A stretch of DNA of 64,000 nt, taken from the NCBI RefSeq assembly GCF_021341785.1, contig NZ_JAJTTF010000001.1, positions 124,001 through 188,000 of the forward strand, written 5' to 3'. This DNA is from Microbacterium sp. Au-Mic1 (GTDB lineage Bacteria > Actinomycetota > Actinomycetes > Actinomycetales > Microbacteriaceae). This document shows positions 48,179-57,258 of the stretch, piece after piece. The notes below the pieces were generated by a model. That model was given only the letters and a program-made list of their open reading frames with translations, was not told the origin of the DNA and did not search any database. Within the stretch, counting starts at the first letter, position 1. The number at the start of each line of letters is the position of its first letter. Position numbers and translations under genes: made by a program.

Positions 48179-49222
48179 ATGAAGGCTCTCTACAAGGACG
48201 GCCCGCACGCGGGCCTCGCGCTCGTCGACCAGCCCGACCCCGTGGCCGGACCCGACGAGGTGGTCATCCGCGTGCTGCGCACCGGCATCTGCGGCACCGA
48301 TCTGCACATCCAGCGCTGGGACGACTGGGCCGCCTCCGCGGTGAAGGCGCCGCTCATTCCCGGGCACGAGTTCTACGGCGAGGTCGTCGAGGTGGGCCCG
48401 CTGGTGCACGACATCTCGGTCGGCGACCGCGTCTCCGGCGAGGGGCACATCGTGTGCGGAATGTGCCGCAACTGCCGCGCCGGCCGCCGGCAGATGTGCA
48501 TCCGCACGATCGGACTCGGCGTGCAGCGCGACGGCGCGTATGCGGAGTACCTCACCCTTCCCGCCACGAACGTCTGGGTGCATCACGCCGATGTGACGCC
48601 CGAGCTCGGCGCGATCTTCGACCCTCTCGGCAACGCCGTGCACACCGCGCTCGCCTTCCCGCTCGTCGGAGAGGACGTGCTCGTCACCGGCTGCGGCCCG
48701 ATCGGCCTCATGGCGATCGCGATCGCCCGGCACGTGGGTGCACGCTTCATCACCGCGACCGATGTGAGCGCGCCACGACTGCAGCTTGCGCGTGAGATGG
48801 GCGCCGACGCCGTCGTCGACGTCTCCCGCGAGGACATCGCGGACGCGCAGCGCGCGCTCGGCATGCGCGAGGGCTTCGACATCGGCTTCGAGATGAGCGG
48901 AGCGCCGAGCGCGCTGCCCGCGATGATCGACAACATGAACCACGGCGGCCGGATCGCCATGCTCGGCCTGCCGACCGGACCGTTCAGCGTGGACTGGGGC
49001 AAGATCGTCACCCACATGCTCACCGTGAAGGGCATCTACGGTCGCGAGATGTTCGAGACCTGGAACGCGATGGGCGCGATGCTGCAGACCAGCCCCGTGC
49101 TGCGCGACTCGATCACCCGCATCATCGCCGAGGTCCTTCCGGCCCGCGACTGGGAGAAGGGCTTCGCGGCCGCTGCATCGGCGGGCACGGGCAAGATCAT
49201 CCTCGACTGGACCGAACTGTAG
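48179..49222 (+). CDS. tdh: L-threonine 3-dehydrogenase
   Basis: 347-aa zinc medium-chain dehydrogenase oxidising threonine to 2-amino-3-ketobutyrate. Catalytic zinc residues Cys38 (CGTDLH), His63 and Glu64 (GHEFYGE); structural zinc Cys93, Cys96, Cys99 and Cys107; NAD-binding [11 protein letters not shown] Glu/Asp-rich ITATDVS strand end suggests NAD+. A degenerate TGGGAT lies 6 nt before ATG 48179. kbl follows after 9 bp, completing the two-step pathway. Confidence 0.93.
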   Translation: MKALYKDGPHAGLALVDQPDPVAGPDEVVIRVLRTGICGTDLHIQRWDDWAASAVKAPLIPGHEFYGEVVEVGPLVHDISVGDRVSGEGHIVCGMCRNCRAGRRQMCIRTIGLGVQRDGAYAEYLTLPATNVWVHHADVTPELGAIFDPLGNAVHTALAFPLVGEDVLVTGCGPIGLMAIAIARHVGARFITATDVSAPRLQLAREMGADAVVDVSREDIADAQRALGMREGFDIGFEMSGAPSALPAMIDNMNHGGRIAMLGLPTGPFSVDWGKIVTHMLTVKGIYGREMFETWNAMGAMLQTSPVLRDSITRIIAEVLPARDWEKGFAAAASAGTGKIILDWTEL

Positions 49223-49231
49223 GAGACGACG

Positions 49232-50407
49232 ATGTACGGAGCATTCCAGCAGCACCTCGCCGGCGAACTCGCCGGTATCGACGAGGCAGGGCTCACCAAG
49301 CACGAGCGCGGGATCCGCGGTCCGCAGCGCGCCGAGATCATCGCGGACGGCGCCGAGGTGCTGAACTTCTGCGCCAACAACTACCTGGGGCTCGCCGACG
49401 ACGAGCGCCTCGTCGCTGCCGCCAAGGGCGCGCTCGACGAGTGGGGCTATGGCCTGGCGAGCGTGCGATTCATCTGCGGCACGCAGGAGCAGCACCTCGA
49501 ACTCGAGCGGCGTCTGTCGGCGTTCCTCGGCACCGAGGACGCGATCCTGTTCTCATCCTGCTTCGATGCGAACGGCGGCGTCTTCGAGACGCTGTTCTCG
49601 GCCGAGGATGCGATCATCTCGGACGAGCTCAATCATGCGTCGATCATCGACGGGATCCGGCTCTCCAAGGCGCGCCGGCTGCGCTACCGGAACCGCGACA
49701 TGGGCGACCTCGAGGAGCAGCTCCAGGCCGCGGCCGACGCCCGATTCAGGGTGATCGTGACGGACGGCGTGTTCTCCATGGACGGCTACATCGCGCCGCT
49801 CGCCGAGATCTGTGACCTCGCGGAGCGCTACGACGCCCTGGTCTTCGTGGACGACTCGCACGCGGTCGGATTCATCGGCGAGCACGGACGCGGCACGCCG
49901 GAGCTGTGCGGCGTCGAGGGTCGTGTGGACATCTACACCGGCACCTTCGGCAAGGCGCTCGGTGGCGCGAGCGGCGGCTACGTCGCGGGTCACCGAGACA
50001 TCGTGGCTCTGCTGCGCCAGCGTGCCCGGCCGTACCTGTTCTCCAACACGCTCGCCCCGTCGATCGTCGCGGGCACCCTGCGCGCGCTCGACCTCGTCGA
50101 GGGATCGGGGTCCCTGCGCGCGCAGCTGCAGTCCAACGCCGCGCTGTTCCGGCGTCGCATGACCGAGGAGGGGTTCGACCTGCTCCCGGGGGAGCACGCG
50201 ATCGTCCCGGTCATGTTCGGCGATGCCGCGCTGACCGCACGGGTCGCCTCGGAGATGCAGAAGCAGGGCGTGTACGTGACCGCGTTCAGTTTCCCGGTGG
50301 TGCCGCGCGGTCTCGCTCGCATCCGGGTGCAGCTCTCCGCCGCGCACACCCCGGAGCAGGTCGAGCGCTGCGTCTCGGCGTTCGTCGCCGCACGCGCTGC
50401 CGCCTGA
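49232..50407 (+). CDS. kbl: Glycine C-acetyltransferase (2-amino-3-ketobutyrate CoA ligase)
   Basis: 391-aa PLP enzyme cleaving 2-amino-3-ketobutyrate with CoA to glycine and acetyl-CoA. The PLP lysine is Lys241 in [26 protein letters not shown] holds the PLP-contacting Asp and His; [11 protein letters not shown] is the N-terminal family signature. AGGAG precedes ATG 49232. Operon partner of tdh. Confidence 0.96.
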   Translation: MYGAFQQHLAGELAGIDEAGLTKHERGIRGPQRAEIIADGAEVLNFCANNYLGLADDERLVAAAKGALDEWGYGLASVRFICGTQEQHLELERRLSAFLGTEDAILFSSCFDANGGVFETLFSAEDAIISDELNHASIIDGIRLSKARRLRYRNRDMGDLEEQLQAAADARFRVIVTDGVFSMDGYIAPLAEICDLAERYDALVFVDDSHAVGFIGEHGRGTPELCGVEGRVDIYTGTFGKALGGASGGYVAGHRDIVALLRQRARPYLFSNTLAPSIVAGTLRALDLVEGSGSLRAQLQSNAALFRRRMTEEGFDLLPGEHAIVPVMFGDAALTARVASEMQKQGVYVTAFSFPVVPRGLARIRVQLSAAHTPEQVERCVSAFVAARAAA

Positions 50408-50543
50408 CCGATCCCCTCGACGCCCCCTCGCCGCGTCGGCGCCCCCTCTGAGCGCCGTTCCTGCGAGGCGGCGTCGGCGCTGTGAGAGATGTCGGCGCGA
50501 GAGACTCTCCGTCGATTCCTCGGAGTTCGAGAGGAACGCACGT

Positions 50544-50549
50544 CAGACT
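50544..50549 (+). promoter_or_regulatory. -10 element of alpha/beta hydrolase gene
   Basis: CAGACT with a 6-nt gap (CTGCTC) to ATG 50556, and no SD. Leaderless arrangement. Confidence 0.45.
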
Positions 50550-50555
50550 CTGCTC

Positions 50556-51542
50556 ATGACGCACTCTGCAGAGGTGGGCTGGACCCTCGACGGCATCGAC
50601 ATGTTCGGCACGATCATGGCGCCGGACGGAGACGGCCCGTTCCCCGCAGTCGTCCTCGTCGCCGGCAGCGGGCCGACGGACCGGGACTGGAACTCGCCGA
50701 TGCTGCCCGGGACGAACGGATCCGGCAGGCTGCTCGCCGAGTCGTTCGCCGAGAACGGCTTCATCACGCTGCGCTACGACAAGCGGGCGTCGGGCCCGCA
50801 CGTCGTCGAGAACCTGCCGCGCCTCGCGGGCACGTTCAGCATGGCGTCGCATCTCGCTGAGCTTGCCGCGGCGGTCGACGTGCTCGTCGCCGATCCTCGG
50901 GTGGATCGGAGCCGCATCGTGGGGCTGGGCAACAGCGAGGGGTGCGTGCACGTGCTGCACTATGCGCTCGCGCAGGCAGAGCAGCGGCTTCCGATCCCGT
51001 TCTGCGGACTGGTGCTCGCCGCGCCTCCCGGGCGCAGCGTCGGCGCGGTGCTGGGCATGCAGCTGAGCGCGCAGCTCTCCGCGGTACCCGGGGGACAGAA
51101 GATCCTCGCTCTCGTACGAGAGGCGACGACCCGTTTCTCGGCGGGCGGTTCGATGGATCCGGACGAAGCCATCCCCGACGCCGTCGCGAACGTGCTGCGC
51201 AGCTTCGACAGTCCCGTGAACCTCCCGTTCGCACGTGAACTGTGGAGCGAGAGCGTCGCCGACAGCATCGGGGAGGTCGCGATCCCCGCGCTCGTGCTCA
51301 TCGGGGAGAAGGACCTGCAGATCGATGCCGCCGCCGACGGGGAGCCACTGCGGATGGCCGCCGCGGGCAATCCGCTGGTGACGTTCTCGTTCCCCGCGAA
51401 CGCGAACCACGTGCTCAAGCACGAACTCCGCCCGCGCGCCGAGATCGTCCCGGGGACGAACTACAACGAGGAGGGGACGAGGCTCGACCCCGACGCGGTC
51501 ATGGCGATCCTGTCCTGGACGCGGCACGTGACCGCAGGCTGA
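50556..51542 (+). CDS. Alpha/beta hydrolase
   Basis: 328-aa serine hydrolase. The nucleophile elbow is GLGNSEGC (Ser in G-N-S-E-G), the oxyanion region is LVAGSGPTDRD, and the catalytic His is in NANHVLKHE. The layout resembles dienelactone-hydrolase / acyl-peptide-hydrolase-like cytosolic esterases; no signal peptide. Substrate unknown. Ends 17 bp before the TGCAAAG repeat array controlling the next gene. Confidence 0.85.
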   Translation: MTHSAEVGWTLDGIDMFGTIMAPDGDGPFPAVVLVAGSGPTDRDWNSPMLPGTNGSGRLLAESFAENGFITLRYDKRASGPHVVENLPRLAGTFSMASHLAELAAAVDVLVADPRVDRSRIVGLGNSEGCVHVLHYALAQAEQRLPIPFCGLVLAAPPGRSVGAVLGMQLSAQLSAVPGGQKILALVREATTRFSAGGSMDPDEAIPDAVANVLRSFDSPVNLPFARELWSESVADSIGEVAIPALVLIGEKDLQIDAAADGEPLRMAAAGNPLVTFSFPANANHVLKHELRPRAEIVPGTNYNEEGTRLDPDAVMAILSWTRHVTAG

Positions 51543-51559
51543 GTCGCCGACGGGGAAGT

Positions 51560-51607
51560 GTGCAAAGAAATACTTGCAAAGAGTCTCTTGCAAAGGTATC
51601 TTTGCAT
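51560..51607. promoter_or_regulatory. Phased operator array and promoter of ArsR-like regulator
   Basis: TGCAAAG occurs as three direct repeats exactly 14 bp apart (starting 51561, 51575 and 51589), and the third forms an inverted repeat with CTTTGCA at 51600-51606 (TGCAAAG-GTAT-CTTTGCA, with one more pair outside at each end). The core promoter TTGCAA (51574-51579), N17, TATCTT (51597-51602) is built from these repeats, and ATG 51610 lies 7 nt after the -10. A bound repressor would cover -35, -10 and start codon. Confidence 0.75.
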
Positions 51608-51609
51608 GC

Positions 51610-52263
51610 ATGACGGAGAACGAGACACCTCGACGAGAAGCGACGTCCGACGATCGCACGCTCGACGCGAGTGCGCTGAAAGCTCTCGCGCACCCGCTGC
51701 GGGTGCGGATCCTCGATCTGCTCGCAGAGCGCGGCCCGCAGACGGCGAGTTCGCTCGCCGGGCTGATCGGGGAGAGCTCCGGCGTCACCAGCTACCACCT
51801 GCGGGCGCTCGCCGCGCGTGACCTCATCCACGAGGTCGCCGATCGCGGCACGGCGCGCGAGCGGTGGTGGGAGCGCCCACGCGGCCGGATGTCCTTCTCC
51901 GGGCCGAACGATGAGATGACGCCGTCCGGCCGGGCCGCCGCCCAGATCGTGGAGGACGAGTTCTTCCGCAACCGGCACCAGCGCCTCATGGATCATCTGC
52001 ATCGCCCGCAGTCCGAGGTGCCGCAGGAATGGCGCGACGCCGCACACCACATGACGACGATGCTCGACATGACCGCGCCGCAGCTGCAGGAGCTCGCACG
52101 GCAGATCGATGAGGTCGTCGAGGCGGCCGTGCAGCGCTATCGGGACCAGACCGGCCCCGACGTGCGCCGCGTCACGATCCGCGCAGACCTGTTCGACCTT
52201 CCCGACGCTCGCCCCCGCGGCGCCGCGGAACACCGCACCACCGAGACCGAGGAGCTGTCATGA
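51610..52263 (+). CDS. ArsR-like winged-helix regulator
   Basis: 217-aa protein. The N-terminal winged helix (LKALAHPLRVRILDLLAERG, TASSLAGLIGESSGVTSYHL, RALAARDLIHEV) is ArsR/HTH_20-like; the C-terminal ~120 residues are helical with no metal-binding cysteines, so a metal sensor is unlikely. The repeat array directly over its promoter implies strong autoregulation. Starts at ATG 51610; the frame is open to 51574 but that would run through the operator. Its stop overlaps a 73-aa gene by 4 bp. Confidence 0.87.
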   Translation: MTENETPRREATSDDRTLDASALKALAHPLRVRILDLLAERGPQTASSLAGLIGESSGVTSYHLRALAARDLIHEVADRGTARERWWERPRGRMSFSGPNDEMTPSGRAAAQIVEDEFFRNRHQRLMDHLHRPQSEVPQEWRDAAHHMTTMLDMTAPQLQELARQIDEVVEAAVQRYRDQTGPDVRRVTIRADLFDLPDARPRGAAEHRTTETEELS

Positions 52264-52481
52264 CCGCCGCGACGCTGCACATCGCCGCCCCCACCTTCGT
52301 CGAGCGCACGGGGCTCCGCGTCGCCGACGCGATCACCGCTCACGTCCGCCGGCGCATCGAGCGCCGGGCGGAGCGACGCGCGCTCGCCATCGACATGCTT
52401 CGCGAGCAGCAGGCGCGCAGGACCGCGGATCCGTACGTCCTCGAGCAGGCGCTGCAGATGATCGGCTCACGCTCGCGCTGA
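52260..52481 (+). CDS. 73-aa Arg-rich protein coupled to ArsR-like regulator
   Basis: 73-aa helical protein, very basic in the middle (ITAHVRRRIERRAERRALAI), with no recognised family, no cysteine and no transmembrane segment. ATG 52260 overlaps the regulator stop (ATGA), so both are produced together under the autoregulated promoter. A cofactor or regulatory partner of the upstream protein, or a nucleic-acid-binding peptide, is possible. Nothing else follows in the operon. Confidence 0.6.
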   Translation: MTAATLHIAAPTFVERTGLRVADAITAHVRRRIERRAERRALAIDMLREQQARRTADPYVLEQALQMIGSRSR

Positions 52482-52556
52482 GAGCCCCGCGCGGGCGGCG
52501 TCTCGTCTCGCTCCGACTGCGTCGGTGCTCGCTCGACGACCCCGGGAGGGGACCGA

Positions 52557-52820
52557 TCAGTCTTCGAACGGACGGACCACGACCTCGCCCGAGGCGGTGC
52601 GCGAGACCTCCCAGCCCGTGTCGAGCTCGGCGATCGGCCGGCCCTCCAGCCAGGTGAGGGTCCAAGTCCCGCGCAGCAGGTTCAGCGCCCCGGTGTGCAG
52701 GCTCAGCGTGCCGCCCGCGACGCTGCGCGCCTCAGCGTCGGCGATGGCCGGGCGCAGGGCCGCGGGAACCGATGCCGGCGGCTCGGATCCGGCGGCCCAG
52801 CGTGTCCCGAGCTGCATCAT
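52557..52820 (-). CDS. Small hypothetical protein downstream of valS
   Basis: 87-aa protein with a C-terminal beta-rich stretch (LLRGTWTLTWLEGRPIAELD, then WEVSRTASGEVVVRPFED). No family recognised. ATG 52820 overlaps the valS stop (ATGA), with a second ATG at 52817; AGGAGG upstream suits either. Translationally coupled to valS. Confidence 0.6.
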   Translation of the reverse strand: MMQLGTRWAAGSEPPASVPAALRPAIADAEARSVAGGTLSLHTGALNLLRGTWTLTWLEGRPIAELDTGWEVSRTASGEVVVRPFED

Positions 52821-55438
52821 GCCTCCTCGGCCGGTGCCAGCTCGATGGCTGTGACCTCGAGCGCGTCGGCCTCGACGAAGGCGATCTCCGAGATGCGACC
52901 CACGGCCCGGAGGTCGTCGGCTGCGGCCTCGAGGGCCGCGATCTCGGCCGGCGGGGCGGCGATCGTCGCGGAGGACACCGGGGTCTTCTGGGAGGCCTTG
53001 GCCTCGGTCTTCGCCCGGCGGATGCCGATCAGCGCCTTGCTCGCGGTCGCGAGGACGACGGGGTCGCCTGCTTCGGTCGATCCCGGCACGGGGCCGAGCG
53101 GCTCAGGCCAGGCCGCAGTGTGCACCGAGCCGTCCTCGAACCAGCTCCAGGCCTCCTCGGTCGCGAACGAGACGATCGGGGCGAGCAGGCGCAGCAGCGT
53201 CGACAGCGCGAGACGCAGCGCGAGGGCCGCGGACGCCTGACCGACGTTCGTGCGGTCGTAGGCGCGCTCCTTGACGAGCTCGAGATAGTCGTCGCAGAAG
53301 GTCCAGAAGAACGCCTCGGTGATCTCCAGCGCCCTGGCCTGGTCGTAGTTCTCGAACGCCGTGGTCGCATCGCGCACCACGCCGTCCAGGGTGGCGAGCA
53401 TCGAGGCGTCCAGGGCGTGCGTGATCTCGGCGCCCTCGGGCACGGGGAAGGACAGCACGAACTTCGCGGCGTTGAGGATCTTGATCGCCAGGCGGCGACC
53501 GATCTTCACCTGCGTCGGGTTCTGCGGGTCGAACGCGGCGTCGGCCCCGAGCCGGCTGGAAGCCGACCAGTACCGCACCGCATCGGATCCGTGCGCGTCG
53601 AGGATGTCGGCGGGGGTGACCACGTTGCCCTTGGACTTGGACATCTTCTTGCGGTCGGGGTCGACGATGAAGCCGCTGATCGCGGCGTTCCGCCAGGGGG
53701 TGCGGCCGTCCTCGAGCGTCGAGCGCAGCATGGTCGAGAACAGCCAGGTGCGGATGATGTCCTGTCCCTGCGGACGCAGGTCCATCGGCGACACGAGATC
53801 CCAGAGCTCGCCGTCGCGCTCCCAGCCGCCCGCGAGCTGGGGGGTGAGGGACGAGGTCGCCCAGGTGTCGAGGATGTCCGCTTCAGCGTCGAAACCGCCC
53901 GGCACGCCGCGCTGGTCTGCGGTGTAGCCGGCGGGCACGTCGCTCGTGGGATCGATCGGCAGGGTCGCGTGAGCGGGGGTCAGGACGCGGTCGTAGTCGC
54001 GCTCGCCGTTCTCGTCGAGCGCGTACCACAGCGGGATCGGCACGCCGAAGAAGCGCTGCCGGGAGACCAGCCAGTCGCCGGTCAGGCCGCCCACCCAGTT
54101 CTCGTAGCGCACGCGCATGAACTCCGGGTGCCAGCTCAGTTCGGCGCCATGCGCGAGCAGCTGGTCGCGGAGCCCGGCGTCGCGCGCGCCGTTGCGGATG
54201 TACCACTGGCGGGTGGAGACGATCTCGAGCGGGCGGTCGCCCTTCTCGAAGAACTTCACCGCGTGGTTGAACGGCTTGCCGACCGCGGTCATGGCTCCGG
54301 TCTCCTGGAGCTTCTCCACGAGCGCCTTGCGGGCCGAGAACACCGTCTTGCCGGCCATGTTCTCCACATACCAGGCGGCCGCGTCCGCGTGGCCCACCGA
54401 GGCGGGGGCGTCGGGCAGGAAGCGCCCGTCGAGGCCGATCGTGGTCATGTTCGGCAGGTCGCGGCCGTCGGTCGTGCGCAGCTCGCGCCACCACACGATG
54501 TCGGTCACGTCGCCGAAGGTGCAGACCATGGCGGCGCCGGTGCCCTTGTCGGGCTGGGCGAGGTGGTGGCCGTGGATCTCGATGTCGGCGTCGAAGAAGG
54601 GTGTGCGCACCTTCGTGCCGATGAGGTGCTTGTGCGGGCCCTCCGGGTGCGTGACGATCGCCACGCACGCGGGCAGCAGCTCGGGACGCGTCGTCTCGAT
54701 CGTGATGTGGCCCGATCCGTCCGCGAACGGGAAATCGATGGTGTGATACGCGGCCTGCTGGTCGCGGTCCTCGAGCTCGGCCTGCGCGATCGCGGAGCGG
54801 AAATCGACGTCCCACAGGGTCGGTGCGAGGGACTGGTAGGCCTCACCGCGCTCGAGGTTGCGCAGGAACGCCAGCTGGCTCTGCCGGATCGACTCGTTCG
54901 AGATGGTGCGGTATGTCTGGGTCCAGTCGACGCTCAGTCCGAGCTGACGGAAGAGGGCCTCGAAGTGCTTCTCATCCTCCTCGGTGAGCTTCTCGCACAG
55001 CTCGATGAAGTTGCGCCGGCTGATGGGCAGCTGATCCGCTGCCCGGGAGGACTTGTTGTCGCCACCCTCGAACGGGGGAGTGAAGTCGGGGTCGTAGCCC
55101 AGCGACGGGTCGCAGCGCACGCCGTAGTAGTTCTGCACGCGGCGCTCGGTGGGCAGGCCGTTGTCGTCCCAGCCCATCGGGTAGAACACGTTCTTGCCGC
55201 GCATGCGCTCGAAGCGCGCCTTGATGTCGGTGTGCGTGTAGGAGAACACGTGGCCGATGTGCAGGCTGCCGCTCGCCGTCGGCGGCGGAGTGTCGATCGA
55301 GTAGACGCCGTCACGGCCGTCCTGCGCGGCGCGGAGGCGATCGAAGAGGAACGTGCCGTCCGTGGACCAGCGCTCACCCCACTTCGCTTCGAGGCCTTCC
55401 AGTGCGGGCTTGTCCGGGATGGCGTTCAACGACGACAT
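52817..55438 (-). CDS. valS: Valyl-tRNA synthetase
   Basis: 873-aa class I synthetase charging tRNA-Val. The HIGH motif is HIGH at 60-63 (GSLHIGHVF), the editing domain lies in the middle, and KMSKS appears in DPDRKKMSKSKGNVV. The anticodon-binding and C-terminal arm regions follow, to the end. ATG 55438 has GAGGAG about 6-11 nt upstream; the open frame to 55813 is non-conserved. A TAGACT at 55501-55506 predicts a ~55-nt leader, too short for a T-box. Confidence 0.97.
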   Translation of the reverse strand: MSSLNAIPDKPALEGLEAKWGERWSTDGTFLFDRLRAAQDGRDGVYSIDTPPPTASGSLHIGHVFSYTHTDIKARFERMRGKNVFYPMGWDDNGLPTERRVQNYYGVRCDPSLGYDPDFTPPFEGGDNKSSRAADQLPISRRNFIELCEKLTEEDEKHFEALFRQLGLSVDWTQTYRTISNESIRQSQLAFLRNLERGEAYQSLAPTLWDVDFRSAIAQAELEDRDQQAAYHTIDFPFADGSGHITIETTRPELLPACVAIVTHPEGPHKHLIGTKVRTPFFDADIEIHGHHLAQPDKGTGAAMVCTFGDVTDIVWWRELRTTDGRDLPNMTTIGLDGRFLPDAPASVGHADAAAWYVENMAGKTVFSARKALVEKLQETGAMTAVGKPFNHAVKFFEKGDRPLEIVSTRQWYIRNGARDAGLRDQLLAHGAELSWHPEFMRVRYENWVGGLTGDWLVSRQRFFGVPIPLWYALDENGERDYDRVLTPAHATLPIDPTSDVPAGYTADQRGVPGGFDAEADILDTWATSSLTPQLAGGWERDGELWDLVSPMDLRPQGQDIIRTWLFSTMLRSTLEDGRTPWRNAAISGFIVDPDRKKMSKSKGNVVTPADILDAHGSDAVRYWSASSRLGADAAFDPQNPTQVKIGRRLAIKILNAAKFVLSFPVPEGAEITHALDASMLATLDGVVRDATTAFENYDQARALEITEAFFWTFCDDYLELVKERAYDRTNVGQASAALALRLALSTLLRLLAPIVSFATEEAWSWFEDGSVHTAAWPEPLGPVPGSTEAGDPVVLATASKALIGIRRAKTEAKASQKTPVSSATIAAPPAEIAALEAAADDLRAVGRISEIAFVEADALEVTAIELAPAEEA

Positions 55439-55500
55439 GGATCTCCTCGTTCGATGTGTGCGGCACTGTGTGAGCGTGCCTGAGTGTGGGGTGTGGCGAC

Positions 55501-55506
55501 AGTCTA
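55501..55506 (-). promoter_or_regulatory. -10 element of valS
   Basis: TAGACT on the minus strand, about 60 bp upstream of ATG 55438. Confidence 0.45.
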
Positions 55507-55613
55507 CCGGGCAGGCCTGCACGGAACGCCACCGATAGATCCACCCCGTCCACAAACCGGTAGCCTGGAGTGTCCCGCACTCAGCACCCCTCACCGCACC
55601 CCGAGGATTCCTC

Positions 55614-57233
55614 ATGCCTTCTCCGCTTCGGCGTCGACTCCTGCCCTTCACCGCGCTCGCCGCGGCCGCCGCGCTCGCTCTCAGCGCCTGCTCCGCCTCG
55701 AGCGGATCCGGATCCGGTGACGCGAACGGCGAGCTCGTCTGGGGTGTCGACGGCAGCCTGCTCTCCAGCGGCAAGATGGATCCGCAGACCAGCCAGCTCG
55801 ACGTGACCGCCATGGTGCAGCGCGCCGTGCTGGACTCGCTGGTGTTCCAGAAGGCGGACGGAACCTTCGTGCCATGGCTCGCGAAGAAGTGGGAGGTCTC
55901 CGCGGACGGGACCGTCTACACGTTCCACCTGCGCGACGATGTCACCTTCACCGACGGCGAGAAGTTCGACGCGGCGGCCGTGAAGGCGAACTTCGATCGC
56001 ATCGCGGATCCCGCGACCAAGTCCGCGCAGGCCGCGAGCATGCTCGGCGGCGACCTCTACAAGGGCACCGAAGTGGTGGACCCGACCACCGTGAAGGTCA
56101 CGTTCTCGCAGCCCTACGCGCCGTTCCTGCAGGCGGCGAGCACCGCGCAGCTCGGCTTCTACGCGCCGAAGTCGCTCACCGAGCACTCGGCGGATCTCGC
56201 CGCCGGCGGCAAGGGCATCACCGTGGGCACCGGCCCGTTCCAGATCTCGTCGTACACGCCCGATCAGGAGATCGTGTACACCCGCAACGCGAAGTACGCC
56301 TGGGCGCCGGAGGGGCAGAAGGCGCCCGCGTTCAAGACGCTGCGGGTCCAGATCCTGCCGGAGGCGTCCGTGCGCAGCGGATCCGTGACCTCGGGCGAGA
56401 TCGACCTCGCCTCGCAGCTGCCGCCGAACCTCGTGTCGCAGATCAAGGGATCCGCGACCGTGAAGTCCGTGCAGGTGCCCGGCCTGCCGTACTCGCTCTT
56501 CCTCAACGAGCGCAACGGGGTGTTCGCGGATCAGAAGGTGCGCGAGGCCGTCACCCGGGCGATCGACGTGGACGCCGCTGTCGACAAGATCTTCTTCGGC
56601 CAGTTCCCGCGCGCGTGGAGCATCCTCGGACCGACCACGCCCGGCTACGACAAGAGCCTCGAGAAGAGCTGGCCCTTCGACAAGGATCTCGCGAACAAGC
56701 TCCTCGACGAGGCCGGCTGGACCCAGCGCGGAGCGGACGGCATCCGCGTCAAGGACGGGAAGCGCCTCACGGCGAACTGGATCGCCTGGACCCCCGTCTC
56801 CGATGACCACGCGGCCCTCGCGAACGCGATCCAGTCGGACCTCAAGGCCGTCGGGTTCGAGGTCACGCGCGAGACGCTGGAACCGGGCGCCTACAACGAG
56901 AAGTACGGCCCCAAGACCTTCGACATCACCGACTGGGACTTCTCCGGCGTCGACCCCGATCTGCTGCGCAGCCATCTGGCGACCGACGGCTTCCAGAACG
57001 CGTCCTCGGTGAGCGACCCGAAGCTCGACCAGCTCCTGAAGGACGGCATCGCCACGACCGATGCGACCAAGCGGGCCGACGTCTACGCGCAGATCCAGCA
57101 GTGGAACGCGAAGGACGACGCTATCGTCCCGCTGTACGTCACCTCCGCGATCACGGCCGTGGGCGACAAGGTGACGGGTCTCGGCTTCGACATCTACGGG
57201 CGGCCGCTGTTCTTCGGCACCAGCGTGAAGTGA
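55614..57233 (+). CDS. ABC transporter substrate-binding lipoprotein (peptide type, family 5)
   Basis: 539-aa extracellular solute receptor. A lipoprotein signal with lipobox LSAC (Cys26) anchors it; the mature protein has the family 5 features LAKKWEVSADGTVYTFHLRDDVTFTDG, GTGPFQISSYTP and the second lobe FDITDWDFSGVDPD. Peptides or nickel-type ligands are the usual cargo. Own promoter: TAGCCT at 55561-55566; GAGG 7 nt before ATG 55614. First gene of a four-gene importer operon. Confidence 0.93.
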   Translation: MPSPLRRRLLPFTALAAAAALALSACSASSGSGSGDANGELVWGVDGSLLSSGKMDPQTSQLDVTAMVQRAVLDSLVFQKADGTFVPWLAKKWEVSADGTVYTFHLRDDVTFTDGEKFDAAAVKANFDRIADPATKSAQAASMLGGDLYKGTEVVDPTTVKVTFSQPYAPFLQAASTAQLGFYAPKSLTEHSADLAAGGKGITVGTGPFQISSYTPDQEIVYTRNAKYAWAPEGQKAPAFKTLRVQILPEASVRSGSVTSGEIDLASQLPPNLVSQIKGSATVKSVQVPGLPYSLFLNERNGVFADQKVREAVTRAIDVDAAVDKIFFGQFPRAWSILGPTTPGYDKSLEKSWPFDKDLANKLLDEAGWTQRGADGIRVKDGKRLTANWIAWTPVSDDHAALANAIQSDLKAVGFEVTRETLEPGAYNEKYGPKTFDITDWDFSGVDPDLLRSHLATDGFQNASSVSDPKLDQLLKDGIATTDATKRADVYAQIQQWNAKDDAIVPLYVTSAITAVGDKVTGLGFDIYGRPLFFGTSVK

Positions 57234-57258
57234 GCGCGGTTCGCGATATCGTCCGCTC

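Noticed and set aside
50408..50555. Small gene or RNA in the kbl-hydrolase gap
   Set aside because: Contains a short direct repeat (CGCCCCCTC) but no start with SD and no convincing hairpin; only the hydrolase promoter is supportable.
51560..51607. Short CRISPR or transposon end
   Set aside because: Repeats are only 7-8 bp with constant 14-bp period and coincide with -35/-10 elements of a regulator gene; an operator array explains them better.
55439..55506. T-box upstream of valS
   Set aside because: The predicted leader is only about 55 nt and has no AGGGTGGNACCGCGG core.
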